Part shown: positions 1 through 4,996 of the stretch, in pieces
Position numbering within the stretch: position 1 is the stretch's first letter
How the letters are laid out: each line of letters begins with the position of its first letter
Source: a bacterium
GTDB lineage: Bacteria; Verrucomicrobiota; Verrucomicrobiae; JAJYAR01
Direction of reading: 5' to 3'
Assembly: GCA_021779435.1 (NCBI GenBank)
Contig: JAJYAR010000170.1
Span: 1 to 6,469, forward strand
DNA: 6,469 nucleotides
Notes under the pieces: model-generated
The model's database searches: none
What the model was told of the DNA's origin: nothing
The model's input: the letters and a program-made list of their open reading frames with translations, nothing else
Position numbers and translations under genes: made by a program

Positions 1-1
1 C

Positions 2-289
2 AAGGGCGCGATCGGCTACTACGGCGTCCAACAGCTGCCTGCGATCGTCACTCAATTGGATCCGAACCGTCCGATCTGGGACAAGGCCCGGCTGTATGTC
101 GGTGCGTTTGTCTCCTACCGCACGAAGCTGTTCAACAACCGGGTCGGAGCGAACTTCCAGCTCAACGTGGAGAGCCTCGGCGAGAACGGCCGTCTCCAGC
201 CGATCGGTGCATTCCCCGATGGCACGCCAAACGCGTACCGCATCGTGGATCCGCAGAAGTTCATCCTCTCCGCGACGTTCGATTTCTAG
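2..289 (+). CDS. Outer-membrane beta-barrel protein, C-terminal part (probable TonB-dependent receptor)
   Basis: The frame is open from the window edge and ends at TAG 287-289, giving the last 95 residues; the start and plug domain lie outside the window. The fragment has alternating polar/hydrophobic strands (RLYVGAFVSYRTKLF, then RVGANFQLNVESL), a loop reading LQPIGAFPDGTPNAYRIVDP, and ends KFILSATFDF. A terminal aromatic residue after an amphipathic strand is the classic BAM-recognised signature of outer-membrane barrels. The NGRLQPIG...DGTPNAYRIVDP...F phrase resembles the final strands of large TonB-dependent receptors as I recall them from Opitutaceae. Such proteins import siderophores, sugars or other nutrients with TonB energy. 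The substrate cannot be told from this part. The gene is convergent with the DUF4375 gene, with a large stem-loop between them. Alternative: another outer-membrane porin or transporter. Confidence 0.78.
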   Translation, partial: KGAIGYYGVQQLPAIVTQLDPNRPIWDKARLYVGAFVSYRTKLFNNRVGANFQLNVESLGENGRLQPIGAFPDGTPNAYRIVDPQKFILSATFDF

Positions 290-304
290 TCGGATTGGGA
301 GACC

Positions 305-350
305 GCCGGCGGCTGGCGGCGCGTTTTGGATAACGCGCCGCACCGCCGGC
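305..350. terminator. Bidirectional stem-loop between convergent genes
   Basis: GCCGGCGG (305-312) pairs with CCGCCGGC (343-350), and GCGGCGCGTT (316-325) pairs with AACGCGCCGC (332-341). The two helices are separated by a small internal loop (313-315 against 342), and the apical loop is six bases. This 18-bp, very GC-rich hairpin starts 16 nt after the receptor stop and lies 24 nt past the stop of the opposing gene, where a shared terminator is expected. There is no clear T-tract on either side, so termination is inferred from position and stability. Confidence 0.6.
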
Positions 351-373
351 TCGCCGTCACGAGGCCTGCGCTG

Positions 374-799
374 CTAACGCTGCGCGCCGGCCAGGTGTCT
401 GGAGAGATATTTCTCGAGCAGCTCGTCGATGTCCTCGCTGCAGTTCTCGAATCGGAGATCCAGCTCGGCCAGCTTCTGACGGCTTTCTTCCGGCAGCGCA
501 TGGACGAGTTCGCGGCGTACGATCCGGCTGTGGGGCGGGACGATCCTTCCGAACACGATGCTGTTCGCCTCGGCGACGATCTCCGCGAGTTCCGGAGCGC
601 CGACGTCGCGAAGTGCGTCGACGGCGTACCAAGCGAGATCTCCGCGGCTGCTGGAGAAATAGCCGGTGAAACCGCTGTTGCCCACGCCGGCTTCGAGCTG
701 CCAGAGCGTCGCAACAGTCCGTTCGGTATCGCTCAGTGCGCCGGCGCCGTATTTCGCCAGGCGGTCAAGTGCATGTTGGGCGGTTAAGTCGGTGATCAT
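374..799 (-). CDS. DUF4375 / DMP19-like protein
   Basis: 141 aa. The start is ATG at 799-797, because a strong Shine-Dalgarno (AGGAGGTG, complement of 805-812) sits 7 nt upstream; the frame could extend to 997 but that part has no family likeness. Residues 41-48 read NSGFTGYF, followed by a helix with YAVDALRDVGA (58-68) and AEIVAEAN (72-79). This matches the pattern of DUF4375 as I recall it: a G-G-F-x-x-Y-F-type motif, then a helix ending in a conserved G-A. The protein is acidic (22 D/E against 15 K/R). The family includes Neisseria DMP19, reported as a DNA-mimic protein that counteracts a repressor; most members are uncharacterised, so a DNA-mimic role here is only a possibility. There is no signal peptide or membrane segment, so it is cytoplasmic. 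It is divergent from the aminotransferase and convergent with the receptor gene. Confidence 0.78.
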   Translation of the reverse strand: MITDLTAQHALDRLAKYGAGALSDTERTVATLWQLEAGVGNSGFTGYFSSSRGDLAWYAVDALRDVGAPELAEIVAEANSIVFGRIVPPHSRIVRRELVHALPEESRQKLAELDLRFENCSEDIDELLEKYLSRHLAGAQR

Positions 800-824
800 G
801 GCGGCACCTCCTGTGGTTGCCGGA

Positions 825-852
825 ACAGTACCCGATGCGGCGCCCTTGCCAA
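825..852 (-). promoter_or_regulatory. Candidate sigma-70-like promoter for the DUF4375 gene
   Basis: On the minus strand TTGGCA (852-847) is followed after 16 bases by TACTGT (830-825). Five of six bases match the -35 consensus but only three of six match -10. The implied start near 818 would leave a short leader carrying the strong ribosome site at 812-805. It is the best candidate in the 142-bp divergent gap, but no more than that. Confidence 0.3.
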
Positions 853-857
853 ACGGC

Positions 858-882
858 CCGCAGCAATTTCCACGGCCTGCGG
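858..882. promoter_or_regulatory. Dyad in the divergent intergenic region (possible operator)
   Basis: CCGCAG (858-863) and CTGCGG (877-882) form an inverted repeat with a 13-base centre, midway between the divergent DUF4375 and aminotransferase starts. A second wider pair, GGCGGCACC (800-808) and GGTGCCGCC (884-892), encloses it. Position fits an operator, but GC-rich dyads of this size also arise by chance. Confidence 0.2.
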
Positions 883-941
883 TGGTGCCGCCGCGTGAAC
901 TTCTCCTTGAACCCTGTGGCGGGAGCCGCATTTCGTCATGG

Positions 942-2120
942 ATGCATTTTTCTCCGGAGTACGCCCACCGCATGCAGCAGCTTCGTCCGTCGACCATCCG
1001 CGAGATTCTGAAGGTGACGGCGCAGCCCGAGGTGATCTCGTTCGCGGGCGGGCTCCCCGCTCCCGAGTTGTTTCCGGTGGAAGCGGTTCGCGCGGCGGCG
1101 GATCACGTGCTGCGCACGGCCGGAGCGTCGGCGCTTCAGTATGGGCCCAGCGAGGGGCTCCGCCCCCTTCGCGAGTGGATCGCCGCCGAAGTCGGCCGCC
1201 GGGGGATCCGGGCATCGGCTGACGAAGTACTGATCACGGTCGGTTCGCAGCAGGTCCTCGACCTCGTTGGAAAGGTGTTTTTGAACCCCGGCGACGTCGT
1301 CCTCACGGAGAACCCGACCTACCTCGCCGCAATCCAGGCGTTTCAGACGATGGAGGCGCGGTTCGTGCCGGTGCCGACTGACAGCGAGGGACTGATACCG
1401 GAGGCATTGCCGGAGCTGATCGCCAAGCACCGCCCGAAGCTCCTGTACACGATTCCCAATTTTCAGAACCCGACCGGTGTCACGTTGAACGGGAAGCGGC
1501 GCGCCGCGCTGGCGGAAATCGCCACGAAGCACGGGCTGATGGTCATGGAGGACGACCCGTATGGACAACTCCGTTACCGCGGGACCGAGGTCGCACCGGT
1601 GAAGAGCTGGGACAGCGAGGGCCGGGTGCTGTACGCCAGCACGTTCTCGAAGACGATCGCCCCGGGACTTCGCCTGGGCTGGGTCATTGCGCCGTCCGAA
1701 ATCTTCTCCCGATTGTTGATACTGAAGCAGGCGTCCGACCTGCATACCTCGATGTTCGACCAGAACGTCGCGTACGCGTACCTGACACAGAACGACCAGA
1801 AGACGCATCTCGAGACGATCCGCCACGCATACGGTGACCGGTTCGCCTTCATGGATGCCCGGCTTCGTGAGGAAATGCCCAAGGGCTATGAATGGACGAA
1901 GCCAGAGGGTGGCATGTTCCTCTGGGTGACGGGACCGGCGGAACTCGACAGCGCCGACCTGCTCCGGCGTGCGGTGAAGAACAACGTGGCGTTCGTCCCG
2001 GGTCGCGACTTCTTCGCCGGCGAGGGTGGCAGGAATCACATGCGGCTGAATTTCTCGAATTCGACGCCGGAACGCATCCGCGAAGGCATCCGCCGCCTCG
2101 GCGAGCTCTGCCGGGCGTGA
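942..2120 (+). CDS. PLP-dependent aminotransferase, class I/II (2-aminoadipate/LysN-like group)
   Basis: 392 aa, close to the usual 390-400 for this group and complete. It opens with the typical RPSTIREILK...EVISFAGGLPAPELFP segment (residues 15-44). PLP-site landmarks are in order: YGPSEGLRPLREW, NPTG (N176), EDDPYG (D204 and Y207, expected to contact the pyridine N and the O3'), STFSKTIAPGLRLGW with Schiff-base lysine K237, and HMRLNFS with R368 as the expected carboxylate-binding arginine. It should be a cytoplasmic dimer moving an amino group between an amino acid and 2-oxoglutarate. Relatives act on 2-aminoadipate, aromatic and branched-chain amino acids, so the substrate is open. No GntR DNA-binding domain is present, so it is not a MocR regulator. 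ATG 942 was chosen because homologues begin a few residues before the RPSxIREIL segment. The ribosome site is weak (GGGAG 921-925, 16 nt away), and ATG 972 is the alternative. Extension upstream to 666 would overlap the divergent gene and shows no homology. Confidence 0.94.
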   Translation: MHFSPEYAHRMQQLRPSTIREILKVTAQPEVISFAGGLPAPELFPVEAVRAAADHVLRTAGASALQYGPSEGLRPLREWIAAEVGRRGIRASADEVLITVGSQQVLDLVGKVFLNPGDVVLTENPTYLAAIQAFQTMEARFVPVPTDSEGLIPEALPELIAKHRPKLLYTIPNFQNPTGVTLNGKRRAALAEIATKHGLMVMEDDPYGQLRYRGTEVAPVKSWDSEGRVLYASTFSKTIAPGLRLGWVIAPSEIFSRLLILKQASDLHTSMFDQNVAYAYLTQNDQKTHLETIRHAYGDRFAFMDARLREEMPKGYEWTKPEGGMFLWVTGPAELDSADLLRRAVKNNVAFVPGRDFFAGEGGRNHMRLNFSNSTPERIREGIRRLGELCRA

Positions 2121-2173
2121 TGCCGGTTGGCGTCGTTCCGGCATTTCGAACAGGCGCCTCTGGTTTGGCAGAC

Positions 2174-2259
2174 CGGAATCGCAGATGAATCTGCTCCTAC
2201 TGGCGGAGTGCGGCCGTGTCCGAACGTCTGCGGTAGGATCAAATTCATTTGCGACCCTG
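2174..2259. repeat. REP-pair (BIME-like) unit 1
   Basis: The left half-site (2174-2200) is an inverted copy of the right half-site (2233-2259), with a 32-base spacer. Read outward from the spacer each begins GTAGGA and then carries its own small palindrome: GCAGAT-GA-ATCTGC on the left (2181-2194), and a near-palindrome AAATTCATTT in the right half. GTAG followed by an imperfect hairpin is the form of REP elements mobilised by REP-associated tyrosine transposases (RAYTs). The left half differs from that of unit 2 at two of 27 positions. Confidence 0.8.
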
Positions 2260-2290
2260 GAGGCCTCGACGTTCGCACGGGTCGCCCGAT

Positions 2291-2364
2291 CGGAATCGCA
2301 GATAAATCTGCTCCTGCTTGCAGAGTGAACGTCTGCGGTAGGAGCAAATTCATTTGCGACCCTG
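2291..2364. repeat. REP-pair (BIME-like) unit 2
   Basis: This is a second copy of the same inverted pair: left half 2291-2317, right half 2338-2364, spacer 20 bases. The right half has a perfect GCAAAT-TC-ATTTGC hairpin (2344-2357). The 38-base stretch 2327-2364 matches 2222-2259 of unit 1 with a single difference (G2344 versus T2239), so the units are recent relatives by duplication or repeated insertion. The shorter spacer shows the units are not simple tandem copies. Confidence 0.8.
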
Positions 2365-2382
2365 TGGCGTCGCCCCTCGGGT

Positions 2383-2416
2383 GCGGCGTCTCCCCTCAAT
2401 GCAAGGGAGACGCCGC
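2383..2416. terminator. 12-bp perfect stem-loop between convergent aminotransferase and hss genes
   Basis: GCGGCGTCTCCC (2383-2394) pairs perfectly with GGGAGACGCCGC (2405-2416) over a 10-base loop. It lies 58 bases past the hss stop and beyond the REP block on the aminotransferase side. Only a weak T/C-rich tail follows on the plus strand (GTTCCTGTC). It is likely a bidirectional terminator or 3'-end protector. Confidence 0.65.
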
Positions 2417-2473
2417 GTTCCTGTCTCACAGCGGCGGCGCCAATGGGAATGACGCCCCCGCGAAAACGTCGCA

Positions 2474-3925
2474 CTAGTCCTGAACGAGGAAGTTCCTGAA
2501 CTGCCAGGGATCGTCGAAATCGAGGTCTGGCGCGTTGTAGCCGTCGAAGGCGTTTCGGTAATGCCGCAGCGGCGTCCAGTCCGACGCACGCGAGATGAAT
2601 TTGCCGAGATACGGTTTCGCGACCGACAGGATTGCGTCGTGCGGCAGGTCGTCGGGGACGCAGAAGCCGCGGTCCGGGTTCCTGATCATCCACATCGCTC
2701 CGGCCACGACCGCGATCGCCACCTGCATGGTCGTGGCGTTCTGGTGCGGCACCAGCCGGCGGCTTTCCTCGATGCTGAGATCGCTGCCGATCCACCACGA
2801 GTTGTAGGCGTGTCCCATGATCAGCGCGCCGAGGATGTCCGAGCCGCCGCTGATATCGTCGTTGAGAATCCGCTGCTTCTCGACGAGCCGATAGTCATAG
2901 CCACGCAGCTCGGAGAGCGAGGCGATCGCGCTGTCACAGGGACAATACGCGTAGTGCACCGTGGGCCGGTACACCGCGGCCTCGCCATCCCATACGGTCA
3001 GCTTGTCGGAAATCGTGAACGCCTCGCCGTGGCGGATCACCATGCCGTGAATGGTGTAGTCCGGCACCCACGAGCGAACCCACGTGTTCATGCCCATCTG
3101 CGCGAGGCAGATCTGGTTCCGAGGGCCGCTGGCGTGCTGGTAAGCGTGGGGCGGCATCGTCTTCTCATGCGTGCCCCAGCCCAGTTCCGCCGTCGTTGTT
3201 CCCTCCTCACGGAAGCCCTCGATGCTCCAGGTGTTCACGAACTCGTCGACCTGCTTGGGCGTACGGGTGACCTGGGTGTCTCGTTCCGAACAATGGATGA
3301 CCCGCACCTTGAGCTCGCGGGCCAGATCGGCAAAGCGGCCGCCTGTGACGAACTCGCCGAGTCTCTCGGCTTCGGCGCCGGTTGCCGTGCCATCAGCGAT
3401 CTGGCTCTGCGCGATGTCGATGAGGCCCTGTTTCGTGAAATGCGAGATGAGCCCGGGGTTCGCGCCGTGTTCGACGAGCGCGGTCGGGCCTTTGCTGGCC
3501 CAGCCGGCGACGCGCCGGCGCAGGTTCATGTGCCGCACGTACAGCGTGCGTTCGGTCGGATGCCGCGGCGCGGCACCATCGTAGGGATCCCAGAGCTCGA
3601 CCGAGGCGTTCGTGTAGAGCACGCCATGGTCGTGGCACCACTGGATGATGTCGCCGGTGTCGATGTTCCAGGCGAGGTCGATCAGCAGGTCGCCTGCCGA
3701 GAGATGCTCCCCCAGGAGCCTCGGCAGGTTGTCCGGCGTGATGCGGTCACGGACGAAATGGACGCCGCAGGCGATCCACGGCGCGAGCTTCGCGGAGCGA
3801 TCCTCGAATTCGAGCACGGTGACATTCGGAGGCGGAACGTCGAGGTGCTGAAAGAGGATGGGAAGAGTGCACTCGGCGACGGCGCCGTAGCCGACAACGA
3901 GGATGCGGTTGGAGAAATGAAGCAT
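2474..3925 (-). CDS. hss: Homospermidine synthase
   Basis: 483 aa, near the size of characterised bacterial enzymes (about 477). The enzyme uses NAD+ as a prosthetic redox cofactor to join two putrescines (or putrescine and spermidine) into sym-homospermidine, releasing ammonia or diaminopropane, in the cytoplasm. The N-terminus is a Rossmann fold of the saccharopine-dehydrogenase type (ILVVGYGAVAECTLPIL, residues 8-24). Family segments follow: LIDLAWN (81-87), YTNASVELW (104-112), EHGANPGL (152-159), HCSERDTQ (211-218), NTWSIEGFREEG (231-242), GWGTHE (249-254), RHGEAF (298-303) and GSDILGAL (361-368). W233 and E241 keep the Trp/Glu spacing I recall from the Blastochloris viridis active site, where the Trp stabilises the cationic intermediate. 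The frame is intact. ATG 3925-3923 lies just before the fold, though no clear Shine-Dalgarno precedes it. It is a single gene, convergent with the aminotransferase, with a long structured region upstream. Confidence 0.93.
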   Translation of the reverse strand: MLHFSNRILVVGYGAVAECTLPILFQHLDVPPPNVTVLEFEDRSAKLAPWIACGVHFVRDRITPDNLPRLLGEHLSAGDLLIDLAWNIDTGDIIQWCHDHGVLYTNASVELWDPYDGAAPRHPTERTLYVRHMNLRRRVAGWASKGPTALVEHGANPGLISHFTKQGLIDIAQSQIADGTATGAEAERLGEFVTGGRFADLARELKVRVIHCSERDTQVTRTPKQVDEFVNTWSIEGFREEGTTTAELGWGTHEKTMPPHAYQHASGPRNQICLAQMGMNTWVRSWVPDYTIHGMVIRHGEAFTISDKLTVWDGEAAVYRPTVHYAYCPCDSAIASLSELRGYDYRLVEKQRILNDDISGGSDILGALIMGHAYNSWWIGSDLSIEESRRLVPHQNATTMQVAIAVVAGAMWMIRNPDRGFCVPDDLPHDAILSVAKPYLGKFISRASDWTPLRHYRNAFDGYNAPDLDFDDPWQFRNFLVQD

Positions 3926-3984
3926 GGTGATCTGCAGGTCTGGTTGCGATTGAACCGCACGGGGCCGCTTCTGCGGACGCGCGG

Positions 3985-4070
3985 GACGCCGTTGAAAGGA
4001 GCTCCCTTGAGGAGCGTACGCGGCGTCATTGAATCCGGCGCCCCGCGGTGTGACCGCGAATGGGACGCCG
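3985..4070 (-). promoter_or_regulatory. Candidate alternative-pairing leader RNA of hss
   Basis: Read on the minus strand, CGGCGTCCC occurs twice (4070-4062 and 3991-3983) and its complement GACGCCG lies between them (4027-4021). The middle strand can pair with the upstream copy, enclosing a CGCGGT/ACCGCG hairpin (4058-4044), or with the downstream copy, enclosing a GCTCC/GGAGC hairpin. The two folds exclude each other. The 3' copy is about 60 bases before the hss start codon. This is the geometry of an attenuator or riboswitch, but I recognise no known class. Confidence 0.3.
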
Positions 4071-4304
4071 AACGACGAGGAACACGCGGGCGCAAGGCTC
4101 CGCCGTGGTCTTCACAACTGATGCGATCCCTCTAGCCTGGAGAATCGTGGATGCCAGACAGTCCCCGCGTGACCGGAATCCGGGCGCCTACGATGGTATT
4201 GTTTGCGGGAAGTCTCACGGCGTCTCTCGCCGAGAAAGCGTGACCGATACAGGAGTGTCAACCCCTCGAAACCGGCCCGCGCGATTTTGTGCACGCGATC
4301 CGAT

Positions 4305-4363
4305 GCAAAGAAAGTGGAACGGAAGGAAACGGAGCTCACGAAGACCCGTAGTGAAAAAAAGTG
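4305..4363. repeat. Decayed purine-rich quasi-periodic repeat
   Basis: The plus strand reads as imperfect short units (AAAGAAAGTGGAACGGAAGG, then AAACGGAGCTCACGAAGACC) ending in seven consecutive A (4354-4360). Low-complexity blocks of this kind recur between genes in some Verrucomicrobia and related phyla as I recall them. It ends in GTAG...ATTTGCGAC (4348-4371), which resembles the two ends of the REP half-sites but lacks the stem, so a degraded REP may be merged with it. Confidence 0.35.
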
Positions 4364-4448
4364 ATTTGCGACAAGGGCAGGGTCGGACCGCTGGGTGTGC
4401 GTCGTCGGAGGCCACTCGCTGGCGCTCGCGGCTGCGCCGATGAGGTGG

Positions 4449-4467
4449 CGCCAGTCTCCGACTGGCG
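4449..4467. repeat. Short palindrome (CGCCAGTC-TCC-GACTGGCG)
   Basis: A perfect 8-bp stem over a 3-base loop. A related palindrome, CGCCAG...CTGGCG with GCCGACTGGCGG at its right side, recurs at 4571-4590, suggesting a small dispersed palindrome family distinct from the GTAG elements. Confidence 0.5.
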
Positions 4468-4477
4468 GTTGGAGTTT

Positions 4478-4523
4478 GGCCAATCCCGTCGTGGCACGGG
4501 CGCCCAAGTCCGCGGGATTGGCC
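4478..4523. repeat. 11-bp inverted repeat with 24-base centre
   Basis: GGCCAATCCCG (4478-4488) and CGGGATTGGCC (4513-4523) are perfect inverted copies. The centre contains further GC-rich self-complementarity (GGGCGCCC, 4498-4505). It lies inside the palindrome-dense block with no gene on either side for over 100 bases. No transposase or target duplication is evident. Confidence 0.55.
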
Positions 4524-4545
4524 GTGGCAGGGGCATCTTGCTCAT

Positions 4546-4569
4546 GTAGGTTGCGAGCTTGCTCGCAAC
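4546..4569 (+). repeat. Solitary GTAG-headed REP element
   Basis: GTAG (4546-4549) is followed directly by a hairpin, GTTGCGAGC-TT-GCTCGCAAC (4550-4569), a 9-bp stem. The GTAGG head and GC..GC palindrome follow the layout of the half-sites at 2174-2364, but the stem sequence differs, so this is a different subgroup or a diverged copy. No inverted partner is seen nearby. Confidence 0.6.
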
Positions 4570-4570
4570 G

Positions 4571-4590
4571 CGCCAGCCAGCCGACTGGCG
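4571..4590. repeat. Short palindrome related to that at 4449-4467
   Basis: CGCCAG (4571-4576) pairs with CTGGCG (4585-4590) over an 8-base loop, abutting the REP element. It shares GCCAG...CCGACTGGCGG with the palindrome near 4450. Confidence 0.45.
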
Positions 4591-4609
4591 GCCCCATGTC
4601 GGGTGCGTT

Positions 4610-4640
4610 GCGGCGCGACGTGGGGCACACGTCGCGCCGC
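4610..4640 (-). terminator. 13-bp stem-loop after the glycine-zipper gene
   Basis: GCGGCGCGACGTG (4610-4622) pairs perfectly with CACGTCGCGCCGC (4628-4640) over a 5-base loop. It begins six bases past the stop of the minus-strand microprotein gene, which strongly suggests that gene's terminator. There is no T-tract beyond it, so it may instead act as an mRNA 3' stabiliser. Confidence 0.55.
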
Positions 4641-4646
4641 GGAGGA

Positions 4647-4835
4647 TCAATGCCGGTGTTTGGAGCGATCGATCACCGCGCCAGTCGAGAGGCCGGCCAC
4701 GCCAAGGAGAAACGCCCAGGCGAGCCAGTGACCGAAGACAAGGCCGACGATTACGCCGGCGACCGCACCTATGATGCAGCCCCAGGCTGCGTAGGCACCG
4801 TCGTGTTGAGGAGTCTGATCTTTTTGTGAATTCAT
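4647..4835 (-). CDS. Small glycine-zipper membrane protein (hypothetical)
   Basis: 62 aa. I do not recognise a named family. A hydrophilic N-terminus (MNSQKDQTPQHDG) is followed by two predicted membrane segments at about 15-35 and 37-55 and a basic tail (DRSKHRH). The first segment carries a perfect glycine zipper: G19, G23, G27, G31 and G35, each separated by three residues. The second has G45, G48 and G52. Such spacing drives close helix packing and oligomer formation in membranes, as in small channel-like, stress-response and toxin-like peptides. The positively charged tail favours a hairpin with both ends inside, by the positive-inside rule. ATG 4835-4833 begins the hydrophilic part; the frame is open to 4976, but the extra residues look random. 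No good Shine-Dalgarno is seen. The stem-loop just past the stop supports a real transcription unit. Function unknown. Confidence 0.62.
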   Translation of the reverse strand: MNSQKDQTPQHDGAYAAWGCIIGAVAGVIVGLVFGHWLAWAFLLGVAGLSTGAVIDRSKHRH

Positions 4836-4851
4836 TGGTGTGCTTGCGGCG

Positions 4852-4869
4852 CGGAGTCTGCCGACTCCG
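4852..4869. repeat. Short palindrome (CGGAGTC-TGCC-GACTCCG)
   Basis: A perfect 7-bp stem with a 4-base loop, 17 bases upstream of the microprotein start. It is the first of four palindromes packed into 4852-4965; others are the terminator-like 4889-4906, CCGCGGAC/GTCCGCGG at 4918-4935 and GCGCGC repeats near 4951-4965. In the microprotein mRNA they would fall in the 5' leader. Confidence 0.5.
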
Positions 4870-4888
4870 ATATCCGCTGTGTGTGTAT

Positions 4889-4911
4889 CGCGCCTTGCGG
4901 GGCGCGTTTTT
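4889..4911 (+). terminator. Rho-independent-type terminator on the plus strand, no recognised gene upstream
   Basis: CGCGCC (4889-4894) pairs with GGCGCG (4901-4906) over a 6-base loop and is followed immediately by five T (4907-4911), then CGTTT. It is the only hairpin in the window with a proper T-tract. On the minus strand it would not work, since A5 precedes it. No plus-strand gene is recognised upstream. Confidence 0.5.
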
Positions 4912-4996
4912 CGTTTCCCGCGGACGAGTCCGCGGCGTGTGCGACGGAACGCGCGCAGCGCGCGCTCGACCGCCATCCGGAACGCTCACACCAATC

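Larger units (their letters stand above)
2121..2473. other. Gene-free 353-bp convergent gap
   Basis: This lies between the stops of the aminotransferase and hss. No credible coding frame is seen. It is filled by the two REP-pair units (2174-2259, 2291-2364) and the terminator hairpin (2383-2416). The remaining bases (2121-2173, 2417-2473) show nothing recognisable. Confidence 0.7.
3926..4646. other. Gene-free 721-bp stretch upstream of hss
   Basis: No frame on either strand has family likeness, a ribosome site or a plausible start. From hss outward it holds: a leader with competing hairpins (3985-4070); roughly 4071-4304 with nothing firm except a TTGACA hexamer on the minus strand (4261-4256) lacking a good -10; a purine-rich decayed repeat (4305-4363); and a palindrome-dense block with one REP (4411-4640). 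The hss promoter must lie here, but I cannot place it. Confidence 0.6.

Noticed and set aside
2174..2364. Regular repeats considered as a CRISPR array
   Set aside because: Only two units, inverted half-sites with self-palindromes, unequal spacers that partly resemble each other, and no cas genes.
936..2798. Very long minus-strand open frame (620 codons) across the aminotransferase, with internal amino-acid repeats
   Set aside because: It is antisense to the well-supported aminotransferase and runs into hss in another frame. Its apparent protein repeats are just the translated REP units. It has no family likeness.
2561..4135. Long plus-strand open frame (524 codons) opposite hss
   Set aside because: It mirrors hss codon structure in high-GC DNA. 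The sense-strand protein has all homospermidine synthase motifs; this one has none.
4256..4261. Perfect minus-strand -35 hexamer TTGACA upstream of hss
   Set aside because: No acceptable -10 at 16-18 bases (CTTTCT or TTTCTC). Noted only as a weak lead for the hss promoter.
3926..4380. tRNA or a known riboswitch upstream of hss
   Set aside because: No cloverleaf, no TTCGANNC-type T-loop in context, and no conserved core of the riboswitch classes I can recall.
4478..4523. 11-bp inverted repeat considered as ends of a miniature transposable element
   Set aside because: Total length is only 46 bases, there is no flanking target duplication, and the stem is contiguous with other palindromes; a simple hairpin or dyad is sufficient.
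4112..4630. Minus-strand 172-codon frame in the gap before hss
   Set aside because: It runs through several palindromes and the purine-rich repeat and has no ribosome site or recognisable domain.
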